64,000 nucleotides of DNA from Sepioteuthis lessoniana (GCA_963585895.1 OY757904.1:20871717-20935716), one strand, 5' to 3'; numbered from the stretch's first letter, positions 10,084-21,639 are shown. A program made the numbers and translations. The notes: a model not told the origin generated them from the sequence alone.

Positions 10084-10887
10084 TGTTAATAGTAATCGAA
10101 ACACCACGTTCCGAAACATAACGGAACGAACACTACTCAATGGGAAAACTCCATGCAATGATAGGATACATGAATTCTGGTTTAAAAATTCACTTCCATC
10201 CATGACAGACTGGCAATCAAATAAATAGGTGCTTAGAAAGATATACTTGAATGGATGACTAAAGGAAAGATAACTCTAAGCCAAAAGACCCCCAAGAAAG
10301 GAATCACCCCAAACAATTATAGACCTATAAAGTGCCTAGCGGTGACGTGAAAAATAATAACGGTACAAATTAGAAAGGAAATTTTCTACTCGTTAATAAG
10401 CCGCAGACTGTTCCCCAAAGGACAAAGAGGATTCCGCAAGGGAATCAGAGGAGTAGGAGAGCTACAATATGTATTGGTCAACATATGCTCAAGGAGAGCA
10501 AAACATGACGAAAAAAGTAGGTATGGAGTGGATTGACTACAAAATGGCATACGATATGGTCCCGCAAAAGTTGGATAATAGACTGTCTCAAAATGTACAA
10601 GATATCCGACAAAGTCATAAAGTTTATCAAGACAATAATGAAAAACTGGAGAATCGAACAGGGCAGCAGGAAGAAAAAGCTGACCTGAGGTGAAAATCCA
10701 GAGAGGAATCTTCCAGAGAGATGCGCTATTACCATTACTATTTGTAATAGCGATTATACCACTGAATAACGTACTTAGGAAATGCACAGGCAAATACAAA
10801 GATGCCAAATCACTAAAAAAGATCATCCACCTAATGTATACGGACGACATCAAACTGTTGGCTAAAAATGAAAAAGAATTGGGAAAC

Positions 10888-10931
<44 letters not shown>

Positions 10932-12180
10932 GAGAATGTACAGTCAGGACATTGTGATGGAATTTGGCATAGAAAAATGCATCATGCTAATGATGAGAAG
11001 CGGGAAATGATACATGATGGAAGGAATAGAACTACCAAATCAAAAAAGAATCAGAACGCTTGCAGAAAAGGAAAATTACAAGTATTTGGGAATCTTAGAC
11101 TCGGATACCATCAAACAGATGGAGATGAAAGAAAAAATTAAAAAAGAGTATCTCAGGAAAACGAGAAAACAATTGGAAACCAATCTATTGAGCAGAAATC
11201 TTTTCAAAGGGATAAACATTTGGGTTGTCCCCCCTCGAAAGATACTCGGGACTATTCGTAAAGTGAACGAGGGAAGAACTTCAATAAATGGACCAGAGAA
11301 CAAGAAAACTAATGACGATGTATAAGGCCCTTCATACCAGATATTACATTGACTGACAATGTGTGTCTAGAAAAAAAAGGAAGAAGAGATCTGGCCAGCA
11401 TTCAAGATAGCGTTGATGCATCGATACGAAGACTGCATAAGGAAGTAAAAAAGAAGGCTGATCACAGCAACCAGGAACAATACAGACAACATAAACATCA
11501 ACAGAACAAGCAACAAACGAGAGAAATCCCTCACAAGAAACTTTGACATGGCTAAGAAAGCGAAACCATAAGAGAGAAACGGAATCTGTTTTAATAGCAG
11601 CTCATAGGAACAATTATGTTAAAGTAAGGATAGATAAGACGCAACAAAATAGCAAATGTAGGTTATGTGATGATAGAGACGAAACCGTTAATCAAATAAT
11701 AAGCAAATGTAGCAAATTAGCACAAAAAAGAGTAGACAGGACTGGTTAGGAAAGGTGATCTACTGGGAATTATGCAAGAATTTGAAATTTAATCATACAA
11801 ACAAATGGTATATGCACAACCCAGAATCCGCACTGAAGAATGAGATGCATAACATTCTGTGGGATTTTGATACTAACGGATCTCTTAATCTCGGTCAGAC
11901 AACCAGACATAGTGATAGTTAACAAAAAAGAGAACCTGCCGAATAGTAGACATTGCAGTCCCGGCGGACCATAGAGTGAAAATCAAAGAAAACAAAAAGA
12001 GAGACAAGTACTCGGACCTTGCTAAAGAACTAATAAAAGCTGAGAAACATGAAAATAACGGTGATTCGAAATGTAATTGGCACGCTTGGAACAGTCCCCA
12101 AATGCTCAGAAAGAGAGCTGAAAGAGTTGGAAATATGTGGATGAATCGAGACTATCCAAATTACTGCTTATCACTGTCAT
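10084..12180 (+). mobile_element. RLE-type LINE, reverse transcriptase through endonuclease, pseudogenised
   Basis: Successive frames read RIHEFWFKN, the reverse transcriptase block (VKIQRGIFQRDALLPLLFV at 10690; catalytic YTDD with the two Asp codons at 10843-10848), FGIEKC, the thumb region (IRTLAEKENYKYLGILDSDT; KEYLRKTRKQLE) and SRKKGRRDLASIQDSVDASI. A finger follows with C-x2-C ... C at about 11656-11710, in which the family's His is Gln. The RLE region ends near 12180. A (TA)n tract at about 10891-10929 sits in frame just after the YTDD block. Several frameshifts and stops split the ORF, so it is dead. The finger plus RPD/VDF nuclease arrangement places it with R2/R4/NeSL-type LINEs; the exact clade is not settled. 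Confidence 0.85.
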
Positions 12181-12189
12181 AATTTTCTT

Positions 12190-12400
12190 TTCAAATTGGC
12201 ACTGGATGAAAGTCAAAAGACTTTGATGCAGTGCTACAAAAATTATGGATCCATTGTCAATACTTTTTGCTGAACACGTTTTAGCGAGATATAGGTTTTT
12301 GAAAGTGCAGCACAAGCAATACTCACCAGACCTAGCTACTATATGACTTGTTTACTAAACTGAAAATTCAACTCAAGCATAAAATCTTATTTGTCTATGA
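12190..12400 (+). mobile_element. Mariner-like transposase fragment
   Basis: Translation gives YSPDLAT followed, after a frameshift, by DLFTKLKIQLKHK. These correspond to the YSPDLAP.D...F.KLK block that carries the third catalytic Asp of DD34D mariners. The upstream part is too diverged to align. Confidence 0.55.
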
Positions 12401-12472
12401 AGATTCGTATTTTATTCGGTGTCTATGTGAGAGAGATAGTGACAGAGAGAGCGGGAGAGTCATCTAAGTGGT

Positions 12473-12494
12473 ATATATATATATATATATATAT
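12473..12494. repeat. (TA)n microsatellite
   Basis: Short TA tract. Confidence 0.9.
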
Positions 12495-12504
12495 ACGTTG
12501 TTAT

Positions 12505-12690
12505 CATTATTACTTTATTTCTTACAACTTTTTCACACTAGCATCAGCTGATGGTCTTTCACTGGAATTTGAATGGCAGCAATTCTGCCCAGGTCCTCAA
12601 GACTCTACTCAGTATTCTGGTCAATCTCATCAATTCTGTAGTTTGAATGGTCTCGATTCGTACTTTCATGTTTTTGGTAAAGCATCGTTA
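12505..12690 (-). mobile_element. RLE-type LINE, 3' end
   Basis: Antisense of the conserved 3' end (CATCAGCTGATGGTCTTTCAC, then CAGTATTCTGGTCAATCTCA), preceded on the plus strand by ATTATTAC that corresponds to the TAA-type tail. Confidence 0.75.
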
Positions 12691-13430
12691 TAACGGTGAC
12701 AGAGTCTACTGTGAAGACCATATGCTAGTAGTATTTACTCTATCTTTTTTCTGAGTAATGAATCGAATGCCTTAGAGAACTCAATAAAAAGTAGTATTAC
12801 CTCGAGATTCTTCGCTCGTACTCCTTCGATGAATCACCGGATAGTCAGAATCTGATAAGTTGTTGATCAATTTCTCCAAAAGCCATTCTGATTTTTTATA
12901 AGATTTTCCTCAATATCGGATTGGGTATGATTGAGAAGAAGTGCGTTATCAGCTTAACCATTTATAGCAGTAAGAGTTATGCCTCCACAGTTCTTAGTGA
13001 TTCTGAGGTCACCGTTTTTTCATGTTTTCTAGTATTTTTCCTAACTGCTATTGACCCTCCAAGAAACTCTGCATTTTGCCCTTGGTTTTGTTGGTATGCA
13101 CTTGACTGCTACTTCTATGTGGGTTGTAACAAAGTTTTCATATTCGTCATTCGGAATATGTCTTTCACATATCTCCTGAAGAGTATCAGAATTGTTTCTT
13201 ACAGTTATTGCAGATTGATTGCTTGTATTACTGTTGGTAAGTGAGGACCAGTCATATCATGAATCTTTACCAATTTGATTCTTATTTCTGCATAGACTCA
13301 GGCTAGTCTTTGCAGAGACAATTCTGGCAACAAGATACTCCTTCAAAAGAGGAGTAACGCTTCATAATTTAAAACACTGTTTATCCACTTCTTGTGCATG
13401 AATAAATAATCTAGCTGTGATTTTGAGTTA
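12690..13430 (-). mobile_element. RTE-like LINE, endonuclease/RT region with internal deletion
   Basis: Minus-strand translation gives the end of the apurinic endonuclease domain (SG.TVF...YSSFEGVS near 13340-13400). A linker (NDEYENFVTTHIEVA, KCIPTKPRAKCRVSWR) follows, then after a gap NGDLRITKN.GGITLT and NQNGFW.N.STTYQILTIR, and then GVRAKNLEVILLFIEFSKAFDS. Several hundred bp between the linker and reverse transcriptase are missing, and motif A reads FIEF instead of FVDF, losing the catalytic Asp. Confidence 0.8.
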
Positions 13431-13445
13431 TAAAGAGTATAATAT

Positions 13446-13449
13446 ATAC

Positions 13450-13482
<33 letters not shown>
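13446..13482. repeat. (TA)n(TG)n microsatellite
   Basis: Simple compound tract. Confidence 0.9.
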
Positions 13483-13499
13483 AATTGAATATATATAAA

Positions 13500-14240
13500 A
13501 CATATATCTTTTGTTTGCCAATTCCTTCCTACAATGCTAAATTACAAGATTCTTTGTAATTTTTTTCTCACTTGAGCTCATCAACTCGATTCATTTTGGA
13601 AAAAATGTCCCTGTCTTGTAAATTTTCAAAATTCGATTTCATGAATCATATTCTTCTATGTCACATTTGCAAAGTTGATGCGCTGAATTAAATATTACTT
13701 ATAAAATTTCAGAATTATCAAGCATATAAGCGAGTATTTTATCTCCAGATCGCGGCCCCTAGTCAAGATATGAATAAAATGGTCTTGGCCAATTATCTTA
13801 CATAAATAAAAAAACAACGATACCAACATATCCTTTTCTTTCGTTTTAAGAGCCAAAATTTAGTCACTCAGCTTCAGAGATATAATTGCGTTGTCCTCGT
13901 GCAGATCAACGCTGAAACAATCGACTGTAACAACTTATCGATTTTCCTGGATAAATATATCTGGGATGTAGAATGTTCTGGGATCAGAACAAAAGTGAAA
14001 GATTATTGATTTGTCCAGTACCTTCCGTCTTCTGCTGTCACTCACCACCTCCGTGACTAAAAACTGCGAACGTGTTGCTTTCCTCATTGACTCGTAAATA
14101 TCCTTGCCTATATTCGAGTTGCTATGTTGAACTCTTTAACCCTTTCAGCCTGTTCCACCAGTATACCGGCGTTACGTTTATTTTCGCCCGCACTGTTGCA
14201 CCAGTTTACCGGAGCAGAGATTATGTTCAAACGGCTGAGA
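13500..14240. other. Unassigned DNA
   Basis: No family, RNA gene or coding signal recognised. Confidence 0.5.
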
Positions 14241-14404
14241 GTAAATTTAAGCTTATTTCATTGGTTGATTTTAACGACATGTCAACACGTATAGACTTAT
14301 TATATGCCGAACCGTTAAGGAATCACGTTCATTGTACATTTATATATACATTTTTGTGTAGTTGGGTTTTTTTTTAAGTTATTTTCAAACAGTCATATTG
14401 TATC
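14240..14404 (-). mobile_element. Dispersed SINE-tail repeat (tail type 2)
   Basis: Antisense tail: TTGATTTTAACGACATGTCAACAC, then TTAAGGAATCACGTTCATTGTA. Close relatives are at 17260-17350, 23455-23620, 24985-25195, 35290-35600, 41375-41515 and 59745-59880. Confidence 0.6.
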
Positions 14405-14580
14405 AAGTCATCATCATTTCATGCTGCAAGCACATATTTCCCAAACACTCTCCTGCCATTCGTCCCTATCGTCCATCGTTTCCGGCAGGACTTTCAGACT
14501 ATATTTTGTGTCCGTGTGAAGGGGTTCATTGTAGAATGTCACTTATGAGTTATTCCCATCTAATACAAATAATTTGCCAA
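14405..14580 (-). mobile_element. RTE-like LINE, diverged 3' end
   Basis: CATCATCATTTC tail, CCTATCGTCCATCG and TCACTTATGAGTT landmarks of the antisense RTE 3' end. Confidence 0.7.
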
Positions 14581-15045
14581 TAGCAGGACGATTGTAGGTA
14601 TTCCTATTGAATATTAATTATTATACGGTTTTAAGTAATTATTTTTATGCATTAATTGTCACATTTTACACATAGTTATATGGTTTCAAATAATTAATAA
14701 TAATCCATTATAAACAATTATAGCTTCAAGTAATTAATCTTAGTACGAACAATTTACAGTTATATGGCATCAAGTATTCCTATAAAACACAAATAATTTT
14801 TAAACTGAACTGTTTGACGCATATATGGCGCTGTAAAATGTAGTGCCACTCTGGATCAGAGTGAAACTGGTATTAATGGCAAAGAAAGGGTATTCCACAA
14901 TCCCTAGATATCCAAAACTGGAGCATTGATATCACATCCAGTTTAGTGTCATACCAAGGACAACCCCTTTTATTCCTCGGCAAGTGATGCAGTCAGCATA
15001 TTTCAAGTTCTGGTGCCAGGGCAGATTGATATATTTTGTTAGAGA
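14580..15045 (-). mobile_element. Composite repeat H, diverged antisense copy
   Basis: The head at about 14830-15045 reads CCACTCTGGATCAGAGTGAAA and GGAGCATTGATATCACATCCA. The tail side consists of diverged AATTATATGGTTTCAAGTAATT units. Confidence 0.65.
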
Positions 15046-15059
15046 TTGTAATTGGAATA

Positions 15060-15885
15060 ATTACAATAAAAAGCCTGGTCAGCTAAAGTTGTAGAATACA
15101 CCGACTGCATTTCTGCAGAGGGGTAAGAACCCCCTGCACCAAAGAGTGTCCTGGATATGAAATTAAACTATTTGATGGCAAGGCTTCAGCCTTGGAGATT
15201 TGGGAAATATAGAATACTCCTTCATTGTCATTGCTCCCAGGTCCACTCTGATAGGGTCCTATCTATGGGTCAAATAGAACTGTTTGACATTGAAAATGCG
15301 TGCAAACAAACGACTTATGCTAAATTGAGTTGCTTGAAATAGAACTGTTTGACATTTAAACGTTTGTAAACAAATGGTGAATTTTTAATTGAATTGTTTG
15401 TGATATATATCAATACTTGGAACCATTACCTGTATGCATACATAATGAGTAATGTTGACTAGAATAACTGATGTTAAATTGCAATACTTGTAACCACTTC
15501 ACGGTGTGCAAACTTATGATTAATATGGAATAGAATTAAAATAAATGTTCCATAGCAATAATTGAAACCATTTAAATGTGTACAAGCGAGAGTAATCCTA
15601 AAGGGAAAATTAGTTCTAGCTCATTTAAAAATGAAATTACCCTCAAACTATGGGAGTAAAAAATGACTGATCTTAAATTATGACTGTTTTATAGCAACAC
15701 TTGAAACCGTTTAGCTGTGTACAAAAAAGAGTTCTGGTTCGTTTGAGAATGATATCTACAGAATGTATTAACAAATCTTATATATTTAATATATGTGTAT
15801 AAAGAGAATTTGGCATTAAGTAACCTACAATGGTTGATCTGCCAGAAAATCAAACCAAACCAAACCAAATTACTATAAAAGCTAC
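15060..15885 (+). mobile_element. Composite repeat H, full copy
   Basis: Head at 15080-15290. The long middle holds repeated TTGAAATAGAACTGTTTGACAT blocks, and the tail is TTTGGCATTAAGTAACCTACA.. ending CCAAACCAAACC. At about 800 bp it is among the longest H copies. Confidence 0.8.
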
Positions 15886-15929
15886 ATTAACATTTCATTT
15901 CTCTCATCTACATGTATTTTTGAGGGGGG

Positions 15930-16118
15930 AGTTCCTGTGCTGAGTGAGCGAATTCGATCTCCAGTCACACCATAGCGTATACTTTAATACAGATACACTT
16001 AGGAAAAGTATGAACCTTCTTATCTTCCTAAGTATGGGTTAACTACTATTCTTTTACAAGAATGACTTTAGCATTAAATAACTCACAAAGGTTGATATGC
16101 CATTTAACGAAGAGACCA
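15930..16118 (+). mobile_element. SINE A, diverged copy
   Basis: Has the GAGCGAATTCGATCTCCAGTC B-box region, the AGTATGAACCTTCTTATC body and the GACTTTAGCATTAAATAAC tail. The A box is lost. Confidence 0.65.
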
Positions 16119-16420
16119 AAGCAAATTATTGACCGAGGCAGTGAATTTCCAATTAAAATGTGCTGGTCCCTTTTTCAGGAGTTACGTTTTGTGTTCGGTG
16201 ATGTTTTGTTTTTTGTTTTATTTTTCCAGTTTTTTTTTTTTTTTTTCACAAAGCCCAGGAAAAAATCATTAGTCTTAGTTTTGCAAGTTAGAAATCGAAT
16301 ACAAAGCAAATCAATAACCAAGATATGTTAGGTATTTGAGAACACTCAATGGTTGATGAGTGGAAGAAGTTCAAATATCAGCATCATCATTAAGGTGTGT
16401 TGACAACAAGAATATTCCCT

Positions 16421-16424
<4 letters not shown>

Positions 16425-16473
<49 letters not shown>

Positions 16474-16527
16474 CTCTCTCTCTCACACACGCACACACAC
16501 ACACACATACACACACACACACACACC
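16425..16527. repeat. (TC)n(AC)n compound microsatellite
   Basis: About 55 bp TC then about 45 bp AC. Confidence 0.95.
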
Positions 16528-16529
16528 AT

Positions 16530-17040
16530 ACGTCCTAATCGGCCACCGCGATTGATAAGTCTTCAAGAAGGCATCCAGTGTCCGTACAGAGGTGATGAAT
16601 ATAAGTTTGTGCTGATCAGTCAACACAGCTCTGATAATGCGTTAGAGTCTACAAAAAGACGTCGCTTATGAGTTTTCTTATTTCTCCAGCAATGCCCGGT
16701 ATGTCTTACTCATTTTACTTGGATGGTTTGTGAGATGGGAGGTAAATGTCCGTGCAGCAACTGTTTTGACGTGTGCAGGTTCCGAAATTTTTGTAGTTTC
16801 CATCAAACTTTTTCTCATAGCGTTTCGTTAAAGTCAAAGAGGTGCAACTATACAGGAGTATTGATACAACTGCTTCATTCTATCAAGGAAATCAGATTCC
16901 CATATGGTCATTAACCTATTTATATCAGCCTATGCATTACCTATGCGTATGTTGACATTGCATCCAGTAGATGAGATATTGCTACCGAGGTATGTGAATT
17001 TTTCTTCTAATTTCAGAGGCTTTCAAAATTCCAGAATGTA
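16530..17040 (-). mobile_element. RTE-like LINE, diverged 3' third
   Basis: Minus-strand translation aligns from LKLEEKFTYLGSNISSTGC through IWESDFLDRMKQ to TLTKRYEKKFDGNYKN and IPGIAGEIRKLI. It has many stops and is an old copy. Confidence 0.75.
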
Positions 17041-17165
17041 ACTGATACTTGATTGATAAGATCAGTTTGAATACTTAGAAGAGTCCTGAAGACATGAGGA
17101 AACTTGCTGTCACTAAGACCATCAACTAACGCTTGTGTGAAAAATTTGCAAGGTATAATATAATA
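17040..17165 (+). mobile_element. RLE-type LINE, 3' end fragment
   Basis: GAAGAGTCCTGAAGACATGAGG, ACTTGCTGTCACTAAGACCATC and GTGTGAAAAATTTGCAAGG match the family's 3' end. A TAATATAATAATGG stretch follows, like its TAA tail. Confidence 0.7.
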
Positions 17166-17169
17166 ATGG

Positions 17170-17620
17170 CGACTCTTCATAATGCAAGTAAATATCCTTA
17201 CACAAATAATTTATATACATTTGTATCCTTTCAAGTATTCTAACCATTTTAAAAAGGTAAACACTTAAAATATAGGTACACTCCTGTCTATGGTTAATTT
17301 ATATCTAAGGGTTAGGGAATCGCATTCATATTTACATATTTGTTGTTGTTTCTTTAGAGGGTTTGTTTTTTACACAAAGTTCGAACAGGAATAATTTTTC
17401 AAATCTATTTTGCCCATGAATGAAACTCAAAAAGGAACTGCCACTCCGGGTCCTAGTGGACGTAGGAGTAATGGCAATGAAAAAGTACTCCTCATTCCCC
17501 AAATCTCTTAACTGGATCTTTACCATCAGATGCAGTAAAGTGTCATCCCCAAGACACCCCTTTTGGAGGGCCCTTATTTCTCTGCCGGAGAGACCGTCAT
17601 AGTATTCTAATCCCTGCTCA
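17170..17620 (-). mobile_element. Composite repeat H, antisense copy
   Basis: The tail side (17170-17420) carries the AGGGTTAGGGAATCGCATTCA type-2 tail. The head (17420-17620) reads CTGCCACTCCGGGTCC to GAGACCGTCATAGTATTC. Confidence 0.7.
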
Positions 17621-17624
17621 CAGA

Positions 17625-17780
17625 TTGAAGGATACTTGAATAAAGCGAGACGATACAGAAGCTGAACGACAAAAGCATTGTTCGGATAAGCCAGAATACT
17701 GCGAAGAGTCCTGAAGACCTGAGGAGACTTGTTGTCACTCAGATTCTTATGAAAGTCCATCAGCTAACGCTGGTGTGAAA
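17625..17780 (+). mobile_element. RLE-type LINE, 3' end fragment
   Basis: GCCAGAATACTGCGAAGAGTC, then GAGGAGACTTGTTGTCACTC and ATCAGCTAACGCTGGTGTGAA, followed by AAGTAAAATAATG as a tail remnant. Confidence 0.8.
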
Positions 17781-17789
17781 AAAGCACAA

Positions 17790-18285
17790 GAAGTAAAATA
17801 ATGAAAATTATAAGACATATATTATATGCATCAAGTAAAGAGAGAGGAAGAGGACTCGCCAGCATCGGATCAATGTGTAGTATCTGTTGTGTCAGTATAT
17901 CCAAACAAAAGAAGTGAGCTGGCAAAATTTGAAGAGAACATTGTTTTATTTGTTTTCTTTATATTTTGTTATTTCGTGTATTTTTTTTTATTCTTCTGTT
18001 GTTGGGTTTTTTGGGAGTGAGGAGTTATGGGAGAGTGCGAATGCTTCAACTTTGAACCTATTATTAAGAACTAAGGGAGTCAGTCTAATACGCAATTTGA
18101 TTGGACTAAATCAATGAAACGCTGGTTCGTTTAAACTTAAAGATAGTGATTTGTTTGAACCCAGTCTCTTCAATCAATTCTTCCATTAAAAAATCAAATT
18201 TTTGAGACACTCAAAGAGAGATGAACAAAGAGAAGATTAGCCTAACGAAAGGATTTCATAGAATTTTGACAATCGAATTTGTTGG
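17790..18285. other. Unassigned DNA
   Basis: T-rich tract at 17940-18015. The open frames 17826-18020 and 17887-18117 overlap each other and look compositional. Confidence 0.45.
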
Positions 18286-18290
18286 ACCGA

Positions 18291-18291
18291 A

Positions 18292-18342
<51 letters not shown>
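18291..18342. repeat. (TC)n microsatellite
   Basis: About 26 TC units. Confidence 0.95.
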
Positions 18343-18481
18343 AAGTCATCTTTATAGAAAAGTTGTTTATCATTATGGTGTATCAAAAGTACTTTCGTTT
18401 TTACAGACTTTTTACAACAAAGCGTATTTCATGTACACTACTAAAAGCTACTGACGACTACATTATATCATTAATATTAGT

Positions 18482-18615
18482 AGGGTGAATCGAAAGTTTT
18501 GCAATAATTGCTAATATGCGCCGCAACAATCACGTGACGAAGTCGTGAAGGGGACGCATTGTGGTTGATAATTGACGTGCTGATTCGTTGTGGATTGCTT
18601 CACTCCATGTATGAT
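18482..18615 (+). mobile_element. Mariner-like terminal segment
   Basis: GGGTGAATCGAAAGTTTTGCA end and CACGTGACGAAGTCGTGAAG, homologous to 7082-7204. No transposase attached. Confidence 0.4.
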
Positions 18616-18639
18616 TTTGATTTCAGTTTCTTTGTTCAA

Positions 18640-18870
18640 TGACATATAAGCTGTCGTGGGTTATTTAATGCCAAAGTCATTCTTGTAGAACAGTGGTGTT
18701 GCTAGAAAATCAATATCTTGGATGGATAACGAAGTTCACACCTATCCCAAGGGAAAGTGAACGTAATTGCACGACTGATATTCCAACGTTTACTACGATG
18801 TCACTGTCCAGCACGTTAGCCACTACGGCACAGGGATTCCGTCGCGTGTGATTTCAAAGCCATACATATG
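18640..18870 (-). mobile_element. SINE A, diverged copy
   Basis: GGGTTATTTAATGCCAAAGTC tail, CAAGGGAAAGTGAACGTAAT body and CACTGTCCAGCACGTTAGCC head, all antisense. The block around 18700 is replaced. Confidence 0.7.
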
Positions 18871-18879
18871 ACCGTGCAA

Positions 18880-19370
18880 TGTTATCTAATTAGGAAACAT
18901 GCTTTTATAGTTCGAACTGGGCCATAAAACGACGAATGTAAGCCAAATCATTTTTGTGCACATTTGATCAAAATAAAAATGGTTGAAAAAAATCGTTCGG
19001 ATTGAAAAGACCACGAAGATCAGGCAAGATAAAGTACGCCTAAAATTGTGGATTTCGAGGACATGCTCCAAGTCTTAGAGGCAAATCTGGCGTGTAAGAT
19101 TTGAAGAGTATGAGACAAACTTGGTGTGGTTCCTTATATTCAGTACCGTGGCAAAAGTATTCGGAGTTGCTGAATTGTGCCTCACAATTTAAAATATTGC
19201 AAAACCTTAGATTTATTCTAGGAATTGTTAGACGACCCCTGAATGCGTTGAATAAATGTTGTGACCATTATTATATTGATGCTTTTATTTAGAAAGGAAT
19301 GAAGGTTTATAATTAACCTTCCATCATTGTGTTTGGTTTATCGAGAATTTGGATGAATTAATAATGACGT
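18880..19370. other. Unassigned DNA
   Basis: No repeat or coding signal recognised. A T/G-rich tract follows at 19380-19500. Confidence 0.45.
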
Positions 19371-19499
19371 TTCGATTTCTTTTTTTTTTGTTTTTTGTTT
19401 TTGTGTAGGTTTTTTGTTGTTTTTTTTTTGTTTTGTTTTTTGTTTTGTTTTTTTGTTTTTATTATTATTTTTCTTTCCTTTTCTTTTGTGGTAGGGTTG

Positions 19500-20435
19500 T
19501 TCTGCTAGAAAATAATAATTTAAACATAGGAAAGTAAGGAAATTAACAAATCACAAAATATAATATAGCCAGGTAAATAAATATATATAATAATATAAAG
19601 TAAAGTTGGCGACCTTAGTCAAGAGTGACCCGAAGGATTCCTTTTCTAACAATAACTGCAGCATTTCATGCATAGATCTACACTTTCTCTCGTAAAATAT
19701 TCACACTCTGCCTAAAATCATCTTTTCTTACAAGAAAAGTTTTGGTAACATCTGTTTTTTCAACAACTTTTCACTCAATTTAGAAAAATGAAAATTGTTA
19801 ATTTGTAGATCGGTGTTTTATTTAATAATTTGTTCTTTTGTCCGCTACATATGTATAATCATATATATTTATATAATATTGCATGTGTGTATGTGTGTGT
19901 GTGTGATATTTGTGTGATATTTGTATGATTTTATAGTTTGTTCGAAGTGATTTGCAGTACGGAAAGAAACTTCTTGTACTGTCTAGGCTGACATTTCTAC
20001 CATGATATATTATAAACTCCCAACGTCAATTGCCAAATGGTGCAAGAATGGATATATACTCTCTCCTAAGATTAGAAAACAAACCAGATGATAACAGAAA
20101 TATTGTGTTTGGCAGAGAAACCGCAAAAACCAACTCCTAATATATTTCTGGAGTTCTGTCGTAATGCAAAGAAACCTCAATAAGTCAGTAGCACAGCTTA
20201 CTTGCTGAATAACTATTTTTATGCTACGCCACTAACTCAAATAGTTTTAAAAGCCTTAGAGTATCAATACGAACTAAATCACGATATATAACACATACCG
20301 AAAACAAAACAAGCAACATTTTAATCAGACATATAAGAGGCCAGTCATGAGCAGAATGGGGTTCGAAACTACATAAAAATGGAGACTCCAAATGCCGATT
20401 TTCAAGGTAGAAATATCACTCGCGCTTCTATCTAC
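19500..20435. other. Mostly unassigned DNA
   Basis: A SINE C 3'-tail fragment (GTAAAGTTGGCGACCTTAGTC) sits at about 19602-19665 and a (GT)n at 19885. Nothing else recognised. Confidence 0.45.
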
Positions 20436-20437
20436 TT

Positions 20438-20718
20438 TCCCAATCCCTCCACCACAAGGATTAACACAAGATCATTTTAAACGTTATACGAATCTGAAAT
20501 CAGAGTTTTCCTTTTCCTAGTCTGGTTATCTTACCAAGTTTAAATAACCCAATCTGCCCTACTGTATATCCATGAATAGCTGGTGGGGGAAAATTAATTA
20601 ATTCCCTTCCTTAGGGATTTAGCGTGAAGTGAAATATGTATAGCATCGTTCAGGATTTGAAAACGGATCGTCGATTCCATTTCCTATGACGATATCCGTG
20701 ACAATAACTATGCCGATA
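20438..20718 (-). mobile_element. SINE B, diverged copy
   Basis: Antisense body TCAGAGTTTTCCTTTTCCTAG, CCAATCTGCCCTACTG, CAGGATTTGAAAACGGATCG (B-box side) and CCATTTCCTATGACGAT. Confidence 0.8.
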
Positions 20719-21004
20719 TAAGTATAGCAAAGAATATGTGTCTATATTTTAATACACGTAACAAAGATAAGGTTGTAAGACGTGTAAGTTACTAAGGAAC
20801 ATGTCTCTGAGTCCCTGATTTTATTTTCTGCAACAATAACCGTTACGAGACAACCGTCACTTGTAATACTGGTGATACAATTTCCCCCCGCTACTTGGAC
20901 ATAAGCCAGTCTGAGGAAAGACCATGTACACACAACTCACATGGATCAATCAATATAAATATTCTTCTGCCTAACACTCCGTCAGTCTGTCTGTCTCCCT
21001 GTCT

Positions 21005-21112
21005 GTCTGGGTTGGTTTGGTTTGTTTATTTAATGGTATATCAAACCTTCGAGGATTATCTAATGACAAAGCGATCCTTGAAGAGAAGAATAATGGTATT
21101 ATTTAACCCATA
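21005..21112 (-). mobile_element. SINE A, tail part split by SINE B
   Basis: GGTTTGGTTTGTTTATTTAA, then GGTATATCAAACC and TAATGGTATTATTTAACCCA. The head lies beyond the SINE B insertion at 21436-21575. Confidence 0.8.
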
Positions 21113-21122
21113 CCTTGTGGAT

Positions 21123-21425
21123 CATATTTACCAACCCCTCCGCTCGGGCAGTATATGACACAAGGTCAATTTTAAGCGGCGTTTAACAGGTTTGAATTCA
21201 GAGTTTTCCTTCTCCTAGACTAGTTGCCTCACCAAGGATGAAGAACCTAGTCTGCCCTACTATTTACCCATAGCTGGAGGGAGAATAATTACATACATTT
21301 CACATAGCACTAATACCCTTGGGTATTAGTGCTATGTGAAATGCAATCAGTCAGGTCCAGGATTTGAACTCGTGTCGCCGTGTCCATATCCTGCGACGAT
21401 AACCATTACACCACAGGCACCTATT
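21123..21425 (-). mobile_element. SINE B nested in SINE A, with foldback
   Basis: The antisense SINE B is bounded by a 10-bp duplication, CCTTGTGGAT (21113-21122 and 21426-21435), inside SINE A. The B box reads as GGATTTGAACTC on the plus strand near 21362. An extra inverted duplication at 21296-21343 interrupts the body. Confidence 0.88.
21296..21343. repeat. Perfect 23-bp-arm palindrome
   Basis: The arm CATTTCACATAG-CACTAATACCC (21296-21318) is followed by TT and then its exact reverse complement (21321-21343). The arm is the SINE B segment that normally occurs once, so a local inverted duplication made a foldback. Confidence 0.95.
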
Positions 21426-21435
21426 CCTTGTGGAT

Positions 21436-21575
21436 AAGATGGTTCATACTTTTCCCAAAGGTATTAATATGAAAGGAAACATAATGGCATGGTTAGAATT
21501 CGAACCCCTTACGATGTCGTTGTCCATCACATTAGCTAATCGCCACATTGACTCCGTCTTGACATTGTTTTGTAC
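21436..21575 (-). mobile_element. SINE A, head part split by SINE B
   Basis: AAGATGGTTCATACTTTTCCC, GGTTAGAATTCGAACCCC (B box) and GTCCATCACATTAGCTAATC. Confidence 0.75.
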
Positions 21576-21639
21576 TACTGTTAAAAGAGATTAAGTCTCT
21601 CTCTTTAGTTTTTTTTCCTTCTTAGCCGTAGTAAGTAAG

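Noticed and set aside
10386-10853. 155-codon minus-strand open frame
   Set aside because: It is the antisense shadow of the RLE LINE reverse transcriptase on the plus strand.
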